46,194 bases of DNA from Blastocatellia bacterium (GCA_021463145.1 JAJTWZ010000033.1:1-46194); one strand, 5' to 3'; shown: positions 17,504-27,189, counted from the first letter of the stretch. Numbers and translations: made by a program. The notes: generated by a model not told the origin, from the letters alone.

Positions 17504-18469
17504 CTACGGCTTGGCGCGAGGAGTTGCGGGAGGTGCGGGTGCGCTTCCGGGCGCCTTGGACGCGGCAGGCTCAGCCGGAGCGGGGGGCGCCGCGGGTGGC
17601 TCCACTGCCCCACTAGGCGCCACAGGCGGTACCTGCGGGACCTTTCCGGGCGTGAACGCCCCGCCGCCGATGCCCCCCATGTCGCCAAGCGCCACCGTGA
17701 TCGACGTCATTCCCTCCTGGTCTTCAGACGGCTCGATGACGATTACCACGCCAGGCCCCTTGAGCACGATCCCGTCGGACGACCGGTTCTCCATTTTCTC
17801 GGGCGCTTCGGCCAGCTTGTCGCGATAGAACTCGGCAACTTGATCGATGTCGTCCTCTGTCGTCATCGTGAGGACTCCACCCTTCATTCCACCGAACGTA
17901 CCGTCCACGTGCTCCTCGATGGTCGCATCTTCGTAGTACCACTCCGCCATTACGCCGCGCGGAGCGCCAGGAACCGACGGCGCCGCCTGCTTCCCGACCG
18001 AGGCGGCGGGCGGCGCAGGCGAAGGATCGTCGTTTACATGCAACACGATCGCAACGAGACCGATGAGACAGGCGAGAACGATGGCCACGAGGGCGGCAAG
18101 AAATCCCAATACTCGGCCGGTGCGGCTCTTTCTGATCGGGCCGGACTGAAGCGGGTTCGTCGGCACAGGAGCGCCTATTGCAGTCCCCGGCTGATATCCC
18201 ATTACCGCACCCGGCTGCACGACGACCGAAGGCGGCACGTAGGCGCGAGGCTCGCGCGGCGGAAGCACGGCGCTTCCGTCACCACCGAACGTCGCGAACG
18301 GCGAGACTACTGGCTGAGAAGCAGCCTGCGATGGCTGAGCCTGTTGCTGCTCGAAGCTCCGCGTCGGCGCTTCGTGAAAGCCCTCAGCGCCAAACTGGAC
18401 TCCACAGATCCTGCAGAATCTCGCCTCGTCGGCGTTCTCGGCCCCGCATTTCTGGCAATTGGTCGCCAT
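17504..18469 (-). CDS. Zinc-ribbon, single-TM protein with Pro-rich linkers
   Basis: 321 residues from ATG 18469 (alternatives: ATG 18514 and TTG 18538, the latter giving 344 aa). The N-terminal double-CxxC zinc ribbon (NCQKCGAENADEARFCRICG) is followed by a Gln/Pro/Ala-rich linker, then one hydrophobic helix (VLGFLAALVAIVLACLIGLVAIVL). An extracytoplasmic domain follows (EWYYEDATIEEHVDGTFGGM, then DQVAEFYRDKLAEAPEKMENRS), and the Pro/Ala tail runs to the stop. The outer domain has a repeated beta pattern, but I recognise no family. This architecture (cytosolic ribbon, linker, TM, small outer domain) is common among uncharacterised regulators. Convergent with thymidine kinase and divergent from the NadD-like/NadK fusion. 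Confidence 0.8.
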   Translation of the reverse strand: MATNCQKCGAENADEARFCRICGVQFGAEGFHEAPTRSFEQQQAQPSQAASQPVVSPFATFGGDGSAVLPPREPRAYVPPSVVVQPGAVMGYQPGTAIGAPVPTNPLQSGPIRKSRTGRVLGFLAALVAIVLACLIGLVAIVLHVNDDPSPAPPAASVGKQAAPSVPGAPRGVMAEWYYEDATIEEHVDGTFGGMKGGVLTMTTEDDIDQVAEFYRDKLAEAPEKMENRSSDGIVLKGPGVVIVIEPSEDQEGMTSITVALGDMGGIGGGAFTPGKVPQVPPVAPSGAVEPPAAPPAPAEPAASKAPGSAPAPPATPRAKP

Positions 18470-18624
18470 CGCCGGCGTCGCACTCCCGTCAGTAGTAGTT
18501 GGATTGCCGATCATAGCTGGCGGTCCATACGGCGACAAGGACCGTCACGTTCGGCCGACTTCGTTTGTTGGCCCTGTCCACTGGTGTAGGATGCCGCGAC
18601 CATCGCTCGAGGAGACAGCCCCGC

Positions 18625-20013
18625 ATGTCCAGTCGCATCGCCGTTTTCGGTGGGAGTTTCAATCCCCCAGGCCTCCATCACCGCGAGTTGGTCACGGCCC
18701 TGGCTCGACAGTTCGATCGCGTCATCGTGGTTCCGCACGGTCCGCGCCCCGATAAGCCCGCAACCAGTGACGTCGAACCGATACATCGCGCGGTTATGAA
18801 CGACCTGGCTTTCCGCGGGATTCCCAATGTGCGGCTCGAGCTCTTCGATCTGGAAGCACTCTCCTTCACGCGCACGGACGAACTGGAGCGTATGTTCGCC
18901 AGCGAGGGAGAAATCTGGCACGTCGTCGGCTCCGACCTGGTGCAGAACGGTGCACAGGGGGAATCGTTCATCCACCGAGTGTTCGATCGGGGTCCGGAGC
19001 TTTGGAATACTCTGCGATTTGCGGTCGTGCGACGCTCGGGCTTCGAGATCAACTCGGATGACCTGCCGCCCCGGCACGAGATCGTTGACGCCTCGGTCGA
19101 GGGCTCGACGTTCGATATCCGCGAGCAGGCGTTCCGCCGGCGTTCGCTCGAGGGGCTGGTAACGCCGGAAGTCGCGAGCTACATCGATCGGTATCGGCTA
19201 TACCGCGGTACGCACGTCAGTAACACGGCGAGCTGGAGGGACGAGCCGAGGTTGCTGGTCGTCCACGACGAGCGCAACCCGAAGGCCGTTTCCATCGCCG
19301 ATCGATTCGCCACATTCGCGTCATCGGAACCGAACTGCATTCTGGCCATAGGTGGCGATGGCACGATGCTGGCCGCAATCAGACAACACTGGCGGCTGCG
19401 ACTTCCTTTTTTTGGAGTGAACGCCGGCCACCTCGGCTATCTGCTGAACGGCAACGACCGGGTCCCCGACTCGCTCTTTCCGGACGAAGGAATCACGTTG
19501 AGGCACCTGCCGATGCTCTACGTCGAGACTTTCGGGCCCGACGGTGTCGAGCGCAGCGACCTCTGCTTCAACGATACGTGGCTCGAGCGGGCGGGCAGTC
19601 AGACGGCGTGGATCGAGGTGAAGATCGACGGACAGGTGAGGTTGCCGAAACTGGTGGCCGATGGCGTGCTCGTCTCGACTGCGGCCGGGTCGACGGCCTA
19701 TGCGAAGTCCATGGGCGCCGCGCCGCTTCTCGCCGACACGCCGGCGATCGTCATCGTCGGATCGAACGTGATGCAGCCGCCTGGCTTCCGGTCGGCGTTG
19801 CTCGGGTTGGACTCCGAGATCGAGTGGACGTCACTTGGAGGCGAGAAGCGCCCTCTGATCGGCTACGTCGACGGAATTCCGCAGGGACAGGTCGTGAGAA
19901 TGAAAGTCCGCACGAGCCGCATCGCCGCCGCGGAACTAGGTTTCCTGCCGGACCACGACATGGCGGAAAAGATCGCGCAGCTTCAATTCCCGAACTGGGG
20001 TTCGACGTTTTGA
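18625..20013 (+). CDS. NadD-like nucleotidyltransferase / NAD kinase fusion
   Basis: 462 residues from ATG 18625 (GAGGAG about 9 nt upstream). N-terminal half (1-195): an adenylyltransferase Rossmann fold with FGGSFNPPGLHH (residues 8-19), VVGSDLVQNG, VVRRSGF and the STFDIR motif (161-166) matching the ISSTxxR loop. C-terminal half (~205-462): NAD kinase with GGDGTMLA (243-250), GVNAGHLGYL, NDTWLER (usual NE is ND) and DGVLVSTAAGSTAYAKSMGA. The nucleotidyltransferase HxGH motif is altered: the first His is Gly16 and the Gly is His18, leaving only the last His19. If active, the protein would make (deamido-)NAD and phosphorylate NAD to NADP, the end of NAD(P) synthesis. Assignment is certain for the kinase and good for the first half, but its activity is open. 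Confidence 0.9.
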   Translation: MSSRIAVFGGSFNPPGLHHRELVTALARQFDRVIVVPHGPRPDKPATSDVEPIHRAVMNDLAFRGIPNVRLELFDLEALSFTRTDELERMFASEGEIWHVVGSDLVQNGAQGESFIHRVFDRGPELWNTLRFAVVRRSGFEINSDDLPPRHEIVDASVEGSTFDIREQAFRRRSLEGLVTPEVASYIDRYRLYRGTHVSNTASWRDEPRLLVVHDERNPKAVSIADRFATFASSEPNCILAIGGDGTMLAAIRQHWRLRLPFFGVNAGHLGYLLNGNDRVPDSLFPDEGITLRHLPMLYVETFGPDGVERSDLCFNDTWLERAGSQTAWIEVKIDGQVRLPKLVADGVLVSTAAGSTAYAKSMGAAPLLADTPAIVIVGSNVMQPPGFRSALLGLDSEIEWTSLGGEKRPLIGYVDGIPQGQVVRMKVRTSRIAAAELGFLPDHDMAEKIAQLQFPNWGSTF

Positions 20014-20145
20014 TGGTTGGAGAGAATTGACAGGATCTGACGGGCATACCGGGCTGCCGGAAGCGTTCCGCCATTCCAGTGCATCCGGTAGTCCGCTTGT
20101 CGTGTCGAACCGGTCAATGCGATTCCAACTATTTCATTCTTGATC

Positions 20146-20940
20146 ATGACCAAACGCGCACCGCGACAGGCGATCGGCAAGCTGCTGGTCCACAAGGCCT
20201 TCGAGTCGAAGTTCGTAAAGCACCCTCGCGACATCGCGATATGGATGCCCCCGGGTTTCAGGACCCAACCCGAAGAGCGCTATCCCGTCATGATCCTTCA
20301 CGACGGGCAGAACCTCTTCGATCCAAGGACGTCGTTCATCCCGGGCCACACGTGGAACGCACATCGGCCGGTTGCCCGCATGATCCGCGCCGGTCAGATT
20401 CCGCCGCTCGTGCTCGTCGGCGTGTACAACACGGGTGAGCACCGGATGGACGAGTACACGCCGAGTCGCGACCCCGCGAGAAAACAGGGCGGACAGGCCG
20501 CTGCATACGGCCGGATGATCGTGGAGGAACTTCTGCCCTGGCTCGTTGCCAATCACCGCACGCTCCCGGGCCCCCGGAACACCGCCCTCGGCGGTTCGTC
20601 GCTCGGTGGACTTGCGACACTGGCAATCGGTTTGCAACGGCCGGATGTCTTCGGTGCGCTTGCCGCCTTTTCTCCTTCGGTCTGGTGGGATCGTAAGTGG
20701 ATGGTGAAGAAAGTACTGAAAATGCCCGCACGGACACATCAACGCATCTGGCTGGACATGGGCACCCGGGAGGGTCCGGGCATGCTCGAAGTCGCGCGTG
20801 AGTTTCGCGATGCGCTAGTGACCAAAGGGTGGAGTGAAGGCGAAGATCTCGGATACCTCGAGGCCAGGGGAGCCCAGCACACCGAGCGGGCCTGGGGACG
20901 CCGCTTCGGAATGATGATGGAGTTCCTCGTACGAACTTGA
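20146..20940 (+). CDS. Esterase D/enterochelin-esterase-like alpha/beta hydrolase
   Basis: 264 residues from ATG 20146; a TTG 6 bp upstream is possible. The PF00756-type fold is shown by YPVMILHDGQNLFD near residue 50, nucleophile elbow GGSSLGG (Ser152), FGALAAFSPSVWW, and a C-terminal His in GAQHTERAWGRRF that would complete the triad. No signal peptide, so it is cytosolic. Related enzymes hydrolyse carboxylesters, S-formylglutathione or siderophore esters; substrate cannot be inferred. It is 132 bp from the NadD-like/NadK gene. Confidence 0.88.
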   Translation: MTKRAPRQAIGKLLVHKAFESKFVKHPRDIAIWMPPGFRTQPEERYPVMILHDGQNLFDPRTSFIPGHTWNAHRPVARMIRAGQIPPLVLVGVYNTGEHRMDEYTPSRDPARKQGGQAAAYGRMIVEELLPWLVANHRTLPGPRNTALGGSSLGGLATLAIGLQRPDVFGALAAFSPSVWWDRKWMVKKVLKMPARTHQRIWLDMGTREGPGMLEVAREFRDALVTKGWSEGEDLGYLEARGAQHTERAWGRRFGMMMEFLVRT

Positions 20941-21164
20941 ACCCTTCCCAAAGGCTGGCGTCTGCCCGGCTGAGGTGAGGTAAGAACCACGCGAGACGAA
21001 CGACGGCCGAAGCACTGGCGACCTTGGTCGATGAGCACCGTGCCTGACACGAGGTCGAGCAGATCTGCATGCGTTTGCCGATGCGCGAGTCGGCCATTAC
21101 GGGCACAGAATGCGGGACGTGGCGCCGGAGTGGCCCTCAGCGAACCCGTGGGGGATTCAAAGGA

Positions 21165-24100
21165 TCACCGTCCCGACAGGGCCATTGCAGTCGATATTGT
21201 GACTTCAACCGGTTGCTCTCGCCCAATTCTCCATTCGGCCTCGTAGCCGGAAACGGCCGCCTTGTTGCGTTCGATCGCGACGGCGTCGCGCGGAGGCGCC
21301 GGACCGCCGATCCGCTCCCGCAGCGCCTCGGCCGCGCCCAGCATCTCGGCAGCGCGCTCCGGCCGATTCCAGGCAAGTGCAACTTCCGCCGTTCGCTCCA
21401 GGCACTGCGCGATGAGCCGTTTGAATCCGCTCCGGCTCGCATTCTCCAATCCGGCGCAGACGTGGGCGTACGCGGCGCACGTGTTCTCCTCCGAAACCGC
21501 CGCGTCACAGAGGCAAAGGAGTGTCTCGATGGCGCATTGCCGGTCGCCGATCTCGCGGAAGCCAGCAAGTGCCCGTTCACAGTACTCGCGCGCTGACGCC
21601 GAATCGCCCGACACAAGCGCGGCCACTCCCCGCAACTTGGAAACCGCCGCCAGATTGTGCTTGTTGTCGATCTTCCTCGACAGGGCCAGCGTCTCGTCGA
21701 GCAGCGGGCCCAGGGCCATGAAATCCCCCATCCGGGCCGCGAGCTCGCAAAGGCCTTCCATAGCCAGCGATTCCCCGTAACCGTGGCCGATGCGCCGAAA
21801 GATCTGAAGGGCATTCTCGAGGCTCGACCGCGCGGCCTCGTACCGGCCGCGCTCCATTGCGGTCGTCCCACGGTTCACCTCAGACAACGCCGTTCGTTGT
21901 TCGTCGCCGATGCCGAGCAGGATCGAGTGGCTCTCGTCGAACAGGCGCGCCGCTTCCTCGAAGTCTCCCTTGAGCATACGGACGTTTCCGAGATTGTGCA
22001 GTCCTATCGCGATGCCGGATTCATCGTTGCGCTCACGATCAATTCGAATCGCTTCCTCGTGATACCGCGAACCGGCATCGATGTCGCCCTGGTCGACGGC
22101 GATGCTGCCGACGCGCCCATACGCCCCCGAACGATCCTTCGGAGAAATGACGTCGGATGCCCTCTCGATCGCGGCCTCCATCCACTCGCGGCCTTCGGCA
22201 AGATGCCCGCGCTCGTACCAGAATCGCCACAGCTCCATGGCCATTTCGAATAGAACTACAGGATCTGCCGATTCGCGTGCCGTTTCGAGGGCAGCGCGAA
22301 TGTTTTCTGTCTCGCCAGCCAGCAATCGCCCGAATTCCTCTCCTTCATTGCTGCCAAGTTTCCTGTAGCCGTCACGAGTCATTGCCCGGAAGAAGTCAAG
22401 GTGGCGGTCCCTCAGCGATTCGGTCTGCCTGGCGTCGGCGAGTTTTTCCTTCGCGTATTGGCGGACGCTCTCGAGCAGACGGAACCGGTTTCCTCTCGCG
22501 TTCCAGTCGACGACCACTAACGACTTGGTCACGAGATTCGTCAGCCTGTCGAGGGCCTCGATTCTTTCGCAGGTTTCAGTCGTGCACACGTGCTCGACGG
22601 CCTCGAGGGTAAAGCCTCCCGCGAATACCGAAAGCCGGTCGAGTAGAAGCCTCTCGGGCCCGTCGAGCAGGTCGTAGCTCCAGTCGATCGTCGCCTTCAG
22701 CGTCCGCTGACGATCCGAACCAGAACCGCCGCGCTGCGCCAGTAGCCGGAAGCGGTCGCCGAGCCGCTCCGAAATCTGCGTGACCGAAAGGACGCGAATG
22801 CGCGCCGCGGCAAGTTCGATGGCGAGCGGCAATCCATCCAGCCGTCCACAAAGTCTGCCGATGAGCGCCGCCTCGCCGGCATCCGGCTCGTATCCTGGAA
22901 CGGAGAGGCGCGCTCGCTCGACGAAGAGTCGAACGGCATCGAGTCCGAGATAGTCGTTCGCTGCCAGAACCGCTCGCGTGTCGGGAATGCCAAGGGGCGG
23001 CACGGCCCAGACGCTCTCACCGGCAACGGCGAGGGGCTCCCGGCTCGTGGCAAGGAAGCGGACTCGAGGGCACGACTCCAGCAGCGCCTCGACCAGTCTT
23101 GCGCACGCGTCAAGGACGTGCTCGCAATTGTCGAGCAGGACGAGGCACTCGCGATCGGCGAAAATATCCGCGATCGTGGCGGCAACCGGTACGGAGGGAT
23201 CTTCGCGCACGCCGAGCGCGGTAGCCACCGTTCTCGCGACAAGCGACGCATCGGTGATGGAAGCAAGATCGATGAACCAGATACCGGATGTCACGCCGGA
23301 GGTGATCCCGGATGCGGAGCTCAGCGCGAGCCGTGTCTTCCCGATGCCTCCCGGACCGGTAAGCGTCACGAGCCGGTATCTGGAGACGAGGCGCCGAACA
23401 TCCGCGACCTCGCGCACCCGGCCGATGAAGGTCGTAACGGCTCGCGGGAGGTTCGTGGGCACATCGGCAACGGTGACACGGCCGTCCGCGATAGATCCGG
23501 CTTCCGAATGGCCAGAGCTGGAATCCCGAGTCGCCTGACGCGTGGCTACGTCACAACCGCCGGGCAGCGACGGATCCAGGCCCCGGTCCGACATGAATCG
23601 CTCGAGGACGTCAGCCAGGTCGAGAGCGGAATCGAACCTGTCAGCGGGCTTCTTGGCGAGCGCGCGAAGGACTATGTCGTCGAGTTCCTTCGGAATCGCC
23701 CCGATCCTCGAGCTCGGAGCGGCCGGGGATTCCTCGGCGTGACGCAGAACCACCGCAAACGGCGACGCTGCCTGGAACGGTGGCTTCCCCGTCAACATCT
23801 CGAAAAGCACGCAGCCGATCGAGTACACATCCGCCCTGCCATCTACTTTTTCGCTCAGTGCCTGCTCCGGCGCCACGTAAAGAAACGTACCGACGAGCTC
23901 TTGATCGCCGGTAAGCGACGGCAGCGCGTCGTCCTCGAGGTCGCGGCTCTGCGACAAACGGGCAATACCGAAATCGAGCACCTTTACCGTGATCCGCCCG
24001 CCGCCCACATCCTCGAGGAAAACGTTCTCGGGCTTGATGTCGCGGTGTATGACGCCGGCGGCGTGCGCGGCGTGTGCGGCGTGCGCGATCTGCCGTGCAA

Positions 24101-24437
24101 GTCCTGCCGCAAACGGCACGGGCAATGCACCGGCGGCGCTCAGTTCCTGCCTGAGTGAACGCCCGTCGAGATGCTCCATTACGATGAAGGCGCCGACGCG
24201 CTGGTCCAGGCCGAAGTCATAGATGGTGACGATGTTAGGGTGTTTCAGCCGCGCAATGGCCAGGGCTTCGCGCGCGAAGCCCCTGGCGTCGCCAGGATCG
24301 TCGCGGAGCTCGCGCATGACCTTGATCGCGACGGTTCGATCGAGCTGCATCTGGCTGGCGCGATAAACGGCACCATAGCCGCCCTTCCCTATCAGGGCGT
24401 CGATTCGGTACTTGCCTTCCAGGACTGATCCGATCAT
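21165..24437 (-). CDS. Ser/Thr kinase fused to AAA-type ATPase and TPR domain
   Basis: 1090 residues. Kinase domain (10-280): glycine loop GKGGYGAVY, Lys39 in VAIKV, HRDIKPEN (131-138, catalytic Asp133), DFG (155-157), APE (189-191). After a linker comes a STAND/LuxR-type predicted ATPase: P-loop GPGGIGKTR (361-369), Walker B CLVLLDNCEH (431-440), sensor FLATSREPLAVAGE. The C-terminal third (~700-1050) is TPR-like helical repeats (for example SGIAIGLHNLGNVRMLKGDFEEAARLF, with segments repeating about every 40 residues). There is no membrane segment. Such fusions are frequent in Acidobacteria, Myxobacteria and Actinobacteria as large signalling hubs; ligand and targets are unknown. It is last in a minus-strand run behind the MBL and GH13 genes, and a 12-bp inverted repeat lies just upstream. 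Confidence 0.93.
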   Translation of the reverse strand: MIGSVLEGKYRIDALIGKGGYGAVYRASQMQLDRTVAIKVMRELRDDPGDARGFAREALAIARLKHPNIVTIYDFGLDQRVGAFIVMEHLDGRSLRQELSAAGALPVPFAAGLARQIAHAAHAAHAAGVIHRDIKPENVFLEDVGGGRITVKVLDFGIARLSQSRDLEDDALPSLTGDQELVGTFLYVAPEQALSEKVDGRADVYSIGCVLFEMLTGKPPFQAASPFAVVLRHAEESPAAPSSRIGAIPKELDDIVLRALAKKPADRFDSALDLADVLERFMSDRGLDPSLPGGCDVATRQATRDSSSGHSEAGSIADGRVTVADVPTNLPRAVTTFIGRVREVADVRRLVSRYRLVTLTGPGGIGKTRLALSSASGITSGVTSGIWFIDLASITDASLVARTVATALGVREDPSVPVAATIADIFADRECLVLLDNCEHVLDACARLVEALLESCPRVRFLATSREPLAVAGESVWAVPPLGIPDTRAVLAANDYLGLDAVRLFVERARLSVPGYEPDAGEAALIGRLCGRLDGLPLAIELAAARIRVLSVTQISERLGDRFRLLAQRGGSGSDRQRTLKATIDWSYDLLDGPERLLLDRLSVFAGGFTLEAVEHVCTTETCERIEALDRLTNLVTKSLVVVDWNARGNRFRLLESVRQYAKEKLADARQTESLRDRHLDFFRAMTRDGYRKLGSNEGEEFGRLLAGETENIRAALETARESADPVVLFEMAMELWRFWYERGHLAEGREWMEAAIERASDVISPKDRSGAYGRVGSIAVDQGDIDAGSRYHEEAIRIDRERNDESGIAIGLHNLGNVRMLKGDFEEAARLFDESHSILLGIGDEQRTALSEVNRGTTAMERGRYEAARSSLENALQIFRRIGHGYGESLAMEGLCELAARMGDFMALGPLLDETLALSRKIDNKHNLAAVSKLRGVAALVSGDSASAREYCERALAGFREIGDRQCAIETLLCLCDAAVSEENTCAAYAHVCAGLENASRSGFKRLIAQCLERTAEVALAWNRPERAAEMLGAAEALRERIGGPAPPRDAVAIERNKAAVSGYEAEWRIGREQPVEVTISTAMALSGR

Positions 24438-24445
24438 GGAGTTAC

Positions 24446-24548
24446 GACAGGATCCGCAGGAACTCAGCTTGCCGCACTACGACCTTCGGAGCGATCGAAA
24501 CAGGCGTCTCGACCGTTGAAAATCCTTCAAAATCTCGCGGATCCTGTC
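24446..24548. repeat. 12-bp inverted repeat in the MBL-kinase gap
   Basis: GACAGGATCCGC at 24446-24457 is the exact reverse complement of 24537-24548, 79 bp apart, and the pair fills most of the 129-bp gap between the MBL stop and the kinase start. It could be a regulator binding site or a long RNA stem upstream of the kinase start codon; I cannot tell which. Confidence 0.45.
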
Positions 24549-24566
24549 AACTCCCGGTCGAACGCA

Positions 24567-25487
24567 TCAGTGCGCGCGCGAGTTCTCGTGGCTCTTGTAG
24601 ATCGTTTCGATCCAGCCGTCGGTATTGATGTAGCCCTTACCGTAACGCTCGAATTCTGCAGGGAGACCCTCGGCCTTGCTCTGTTCCAGAGTCTTGCCAT
24701 CCTTGATCTTCTTCTGCACCAAACCCGTCGTCGCAACCAGCATCTGGTGATAGGTCCGCAGATCCTCGAGGGTAGCCAGCGGCCCGTGGCCGGGAATGAT
24801 CTTCACGCCAGGTTTGAGTTTCTCGAGAACCGTACCGATGTTGCGGACATATCCATCGACGGTCCCGCCACTTCTCAGGTCAACGAATGGAAATCCTCCG
24901 TTGAAGAATTGATCGCCCATGTGCACAACGTTCGCGCCCGAGAAAAAGATGATGCTGTCGCCATCCGTGTGACCGCTGGGCACGTGCAGCAGCTTGATCT
25001 CCTCACCGTTCATATGAACGGACAGCGACTCGTCGAACGTGATAACCGGCAGCGCCTCTTTGGAAACCGGGTCGTACTTCTCGCCCTGGATCATTCCTCC
25101 ACTCTCGAGGCGTCGCCGCACGTTCGATTGCGCAACGATAGTCGCCTCAGGGCCGAAGACGGCATTGCCGCCCGTGTGGTCACCGTGAAAATGGGTGTTG
25201 AGAATGAAGCGCAGCTTGTGATTCCCGATGCCCTTGAGCGCCGTGCGAATCTTGTCGGCCAGCGGAGCGAATTGATCGTCCACGATCAGAATGCCGTCCG
25301 GTCCGGCCGAAACGCCGATATTTCCTCCCGCACCCTCCAGCATGTAGATATTGCCGGCGACTCGCGTCACTTTTATTTCGACGCCGGAAAAATCATCCTG
25401 CGCTGGAACAACCGTTGCCGAGGCCAGCACGAACGCCGCGAGCGAAGTGACAATCGATACCATCGAAACCACGCGTGAAAAACCCAT
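24567..25487 (-). CDS. Secreted metallo-beta-lactamase-fold hydrolase
   Basis: 306 residues with a signal peptide (about residues 1-29, VSMVSIVTSLAAFVLASATVVPAQ). Metal ligands: THFHGDH (His99, His101, Asp103, His104), His173 in PSGHTDGD, Asp192 in HMGDQ and His234 in IPGHG, so a binuclear site is complete. The pattern matches the broad periplasmic SoxH/quinoprotein-relay-like MBL group; true beta-lactamase activity is not implied. It sits 42 bp upstream of the GH13 stop and 129 bp before the kinase gene, all on the minus strand. Confidence 0.92.
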   Translation of the reverse strand: MGFSRVVSMVSIVTSLAAFVLASATVVPAQDDFSGVEIKVTRVAGNIYMLEGAGGNIGVSAGPDGILIVDDQFAPLADKIRTALKGIGNHKLRFILNTHFHGDHTGGNAVFGPEATIVAQSNVRRRLESGGMIQGEKYDPVSKEALPVITFDESLSVHMNGEEIKLLHVPSGHTDGDSIIFFSGANVVHMGDQFFNGGFPFVDLRSGGTVDGYVRNIGTVLEKLKPGVKIIPGHGPLATLEDLRTYHQMLVATTGLVQKKIKDGKTLEQSKAEGLPAEFERYGKGYINTDGWIETIYKSHENSRAH

Positions 25488-25529
25488 TGGAACAACCTCT
25501 CGAAGAAATCCTGCCGTGCAGATCCTGCG

Positions 25530-27050
25530 TCAGCCCTCGACGGTTCTGGACACGTCGAAGACATTGAATCCCCAAGCGGGCAGGTCAATATACAGCGCGC
25601 CGTCCGAGAGCTCCTCGCGAGAGCGTTCGTACGACGCGTCACCCATCAGATCTCGAATCGTGTAGCGCTGCGATCCAAGCTCGCCGAAGGCATGAGCGAC
25701 GAAACATTGCCCGCGCTCGGGCCCATAATTGACGACGACGAGCGTGCGCCGCCCTGCATCGCCAGTCCAGGCGAAGGCCACGAACTGCTCCGACGTCGAG
25801 TTGTCGTGCCACGCCGGAGTGCACTCGAGCAGCCGCCAATCGCCGTTTCGAAGCTCCGAGCGCTCGCGAAGGCAGGCAACGAGCCGTGCATAGAATCGGC
25901 CGAGCACCTCATCGACCGGCTCGACCGGCCGGCGGCCGAGATGCATGGGAACGTGCACGACGCGTCCTTCGAACTGCCCTTCGTGAAACAGCCGTAGCCC
26001 AGGGACGAGAAACGTGAGGATTGCCGCTGCCTGGTGCAGCCCGTGAGGAAAAGCGTCGGCAGCCCGGCTCTCGTCGTGGTTCTCCAGAAACCGGGCCGAC
26101 CTGCGCTGGAACGAGAGATCCGCGCGCAAATGGCCTCTTACGCCAGCAGCGTCGCGCGCTTTCAACCGGTCGTAATGGCGCTTGTCGTACGTGTAGTCGA
26201 ATCCCTGCTGCTGCAACTCGTACTCGAGTCCCCAGTAGACCTCGGCCATGAACACGAAATCGAGCCTGCGCCGCCGGATTGCCGTGACAGCTTCGGGCCA
26301 GAACGGATCGTCCACGGGCGCTGAACCATCCACGGGAGCCGAAAGATCTCCCCAGGTACGCCGGAAGACTTCCGGAAGCAGGAGCATCGCCATGTCGCAA
26401 CGCAGTCCGTCGCACCGATCCGCAACGCCGGCGAGCTCGGCAATCATTGCCTGGCGCAGTCCACGGTGGCGATAGTTGAGCTGAAACGTGTCGGGCCAGC
26501 CCGGGAAGAAAGGGTCCCGGCCGTGCGCGAGGATCGCATCGCCCTGGGCTGTAACGACGGGTCGGTAGTTTTGCGGCTCGTGCGCGAGCAGCCCCGCGTC
26601 GGCGTGCAGGAAGAATTCTGGATGCCTGTCGACCCAGGCGTGATCGAGCGCGACGTGATTCGGAACGAAGTCGAGCATCAGATCGAGTCCGCGCTCCGCG
26701 AGACGTCCACGCAACGCCGCGAGAGCTTCGTCGCCTCCAAAATCCTCGTGGACTCTGTACTCGCGAATCGCATACGGCGACCCGCAGATGTCGTCCTCGA
26801 GCAGATCCGGCAGCACTTGCGCGTACTGGGCAAGCCATTCGGGATTCGAGCGCGACACGGCCCGCGACGCGACCCCGGTCTGCCACACGCCGAGGAACCA
26901 GACCCACTCGAAACCCATCTCTGCCAGGTGGTCGAGCAGTGAGTCAGGGACGTCGTCGAGCGTCGCCATTCTGTGCAGTTCGTTGCCGAGTTCTTCGAGG
27001 TAGACGCGTGTGTTGATCTGGTAGAGGGACGGATACGCGGACGCTCGCAT
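25530..27050 (-). CDS. GH13 alpha-amylase family enzyme
   Basis: 506 residues from ATG 27050, chosen because AGGAGG lies 4 nt upstream; the frame stays open further up but that extension is antisense to the next gene's promoter and signal peptide. Conserved GH13 regions: DFVPNHV (127-133), GLRCDMA (215-221, nucleophile Asp219), FMAEVYW (267-273, acid/base Glu270) and FLENHDES (321-328, Asp326). There is no signal peptide, so it is cytosolic. Overall it resembles maltosyl/trehalose-type intracellular enzymes without a starch-binding domain; exact specificity is unclear. The trehalase-like enzyme at 31285 and the sugar ABC ATPase at 32723 suggest local alpha-glucan/trehalose metabolism. Confidence 0.93.
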   Translation of the reverse strand: MRASAYPSLYQINTRVYLEELGNELHRMATLDDVPDSLLDHLAEMGFEWVWFLGVWQTGVASRAVSRSNPEWLAQYAQVLPDLLEDDICGSPYAIREYRVHEDFGGDEALAALRGRLAERGLDLMLDFVPNHVALDHAWVDRHPEFFLHADAGLLAHEPQNYRPVVTAQGDAILAHGRDPFFPGWPDTFQLNYRHRGLRQAMIAELAGVADRCDGLRCDMAMLLLPEVFRRTWGDLSAPVDGSAPVDDPFWPEAVTAIRRRRLDFVFMAEVYWGLEYELQQQGFDYTYDKRHYDRLKARDAAGVRGHLRADLSFQRRSARFLENHDESRAADAFPHGLHQAAAILTFLVPGLRLFHEGQFEGRVVHVPMHLGRRPVEPVDEVLGRFYARLVACLRERSELRNGDWRLLECTPAWHDNSTSEQFVAFAWTGDAGRRTLVVVNYGPERGQCFVAHAFGELGSQRYTIRDLMGDASYERSREELSDGALYIDLPAWGFNVFDVSRTVEG

Positions 27051-27054
27051 GGAA

Positions 27055-27060
27055 CCTCCT
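27055..27060 (-). promoter_or_regulatory. AGGAGG ribosome binding site fixing the GH13 start
   Basis: A perfect Shine-Dalgarno (CCTCCT on the plus strand) 4 nt upstream of ATG 27050. It rules out the much longer 719-codon reading that overlaps the neighbouring gene. Confidence 0.8.
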
Positions 27061-27189
27061 AGGATCGAGCTATGGGGTCTGGCGACGGGATAGTACCGCA
27101 ACCGGCCCCGTTGGCTAGCCTCCGCGAGTTGTGACGCGCCGGCGATGTGCGGCAGACTTTCCGCAAATTCGATCCAGCAAGGAGTATCG

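Noticed and set aside
24567-25487. Antibiotic-resistance beta-lactamase
   Set aside because: Only the general MBL metal site is visible; nothing points to a true class B beta-lactamase.
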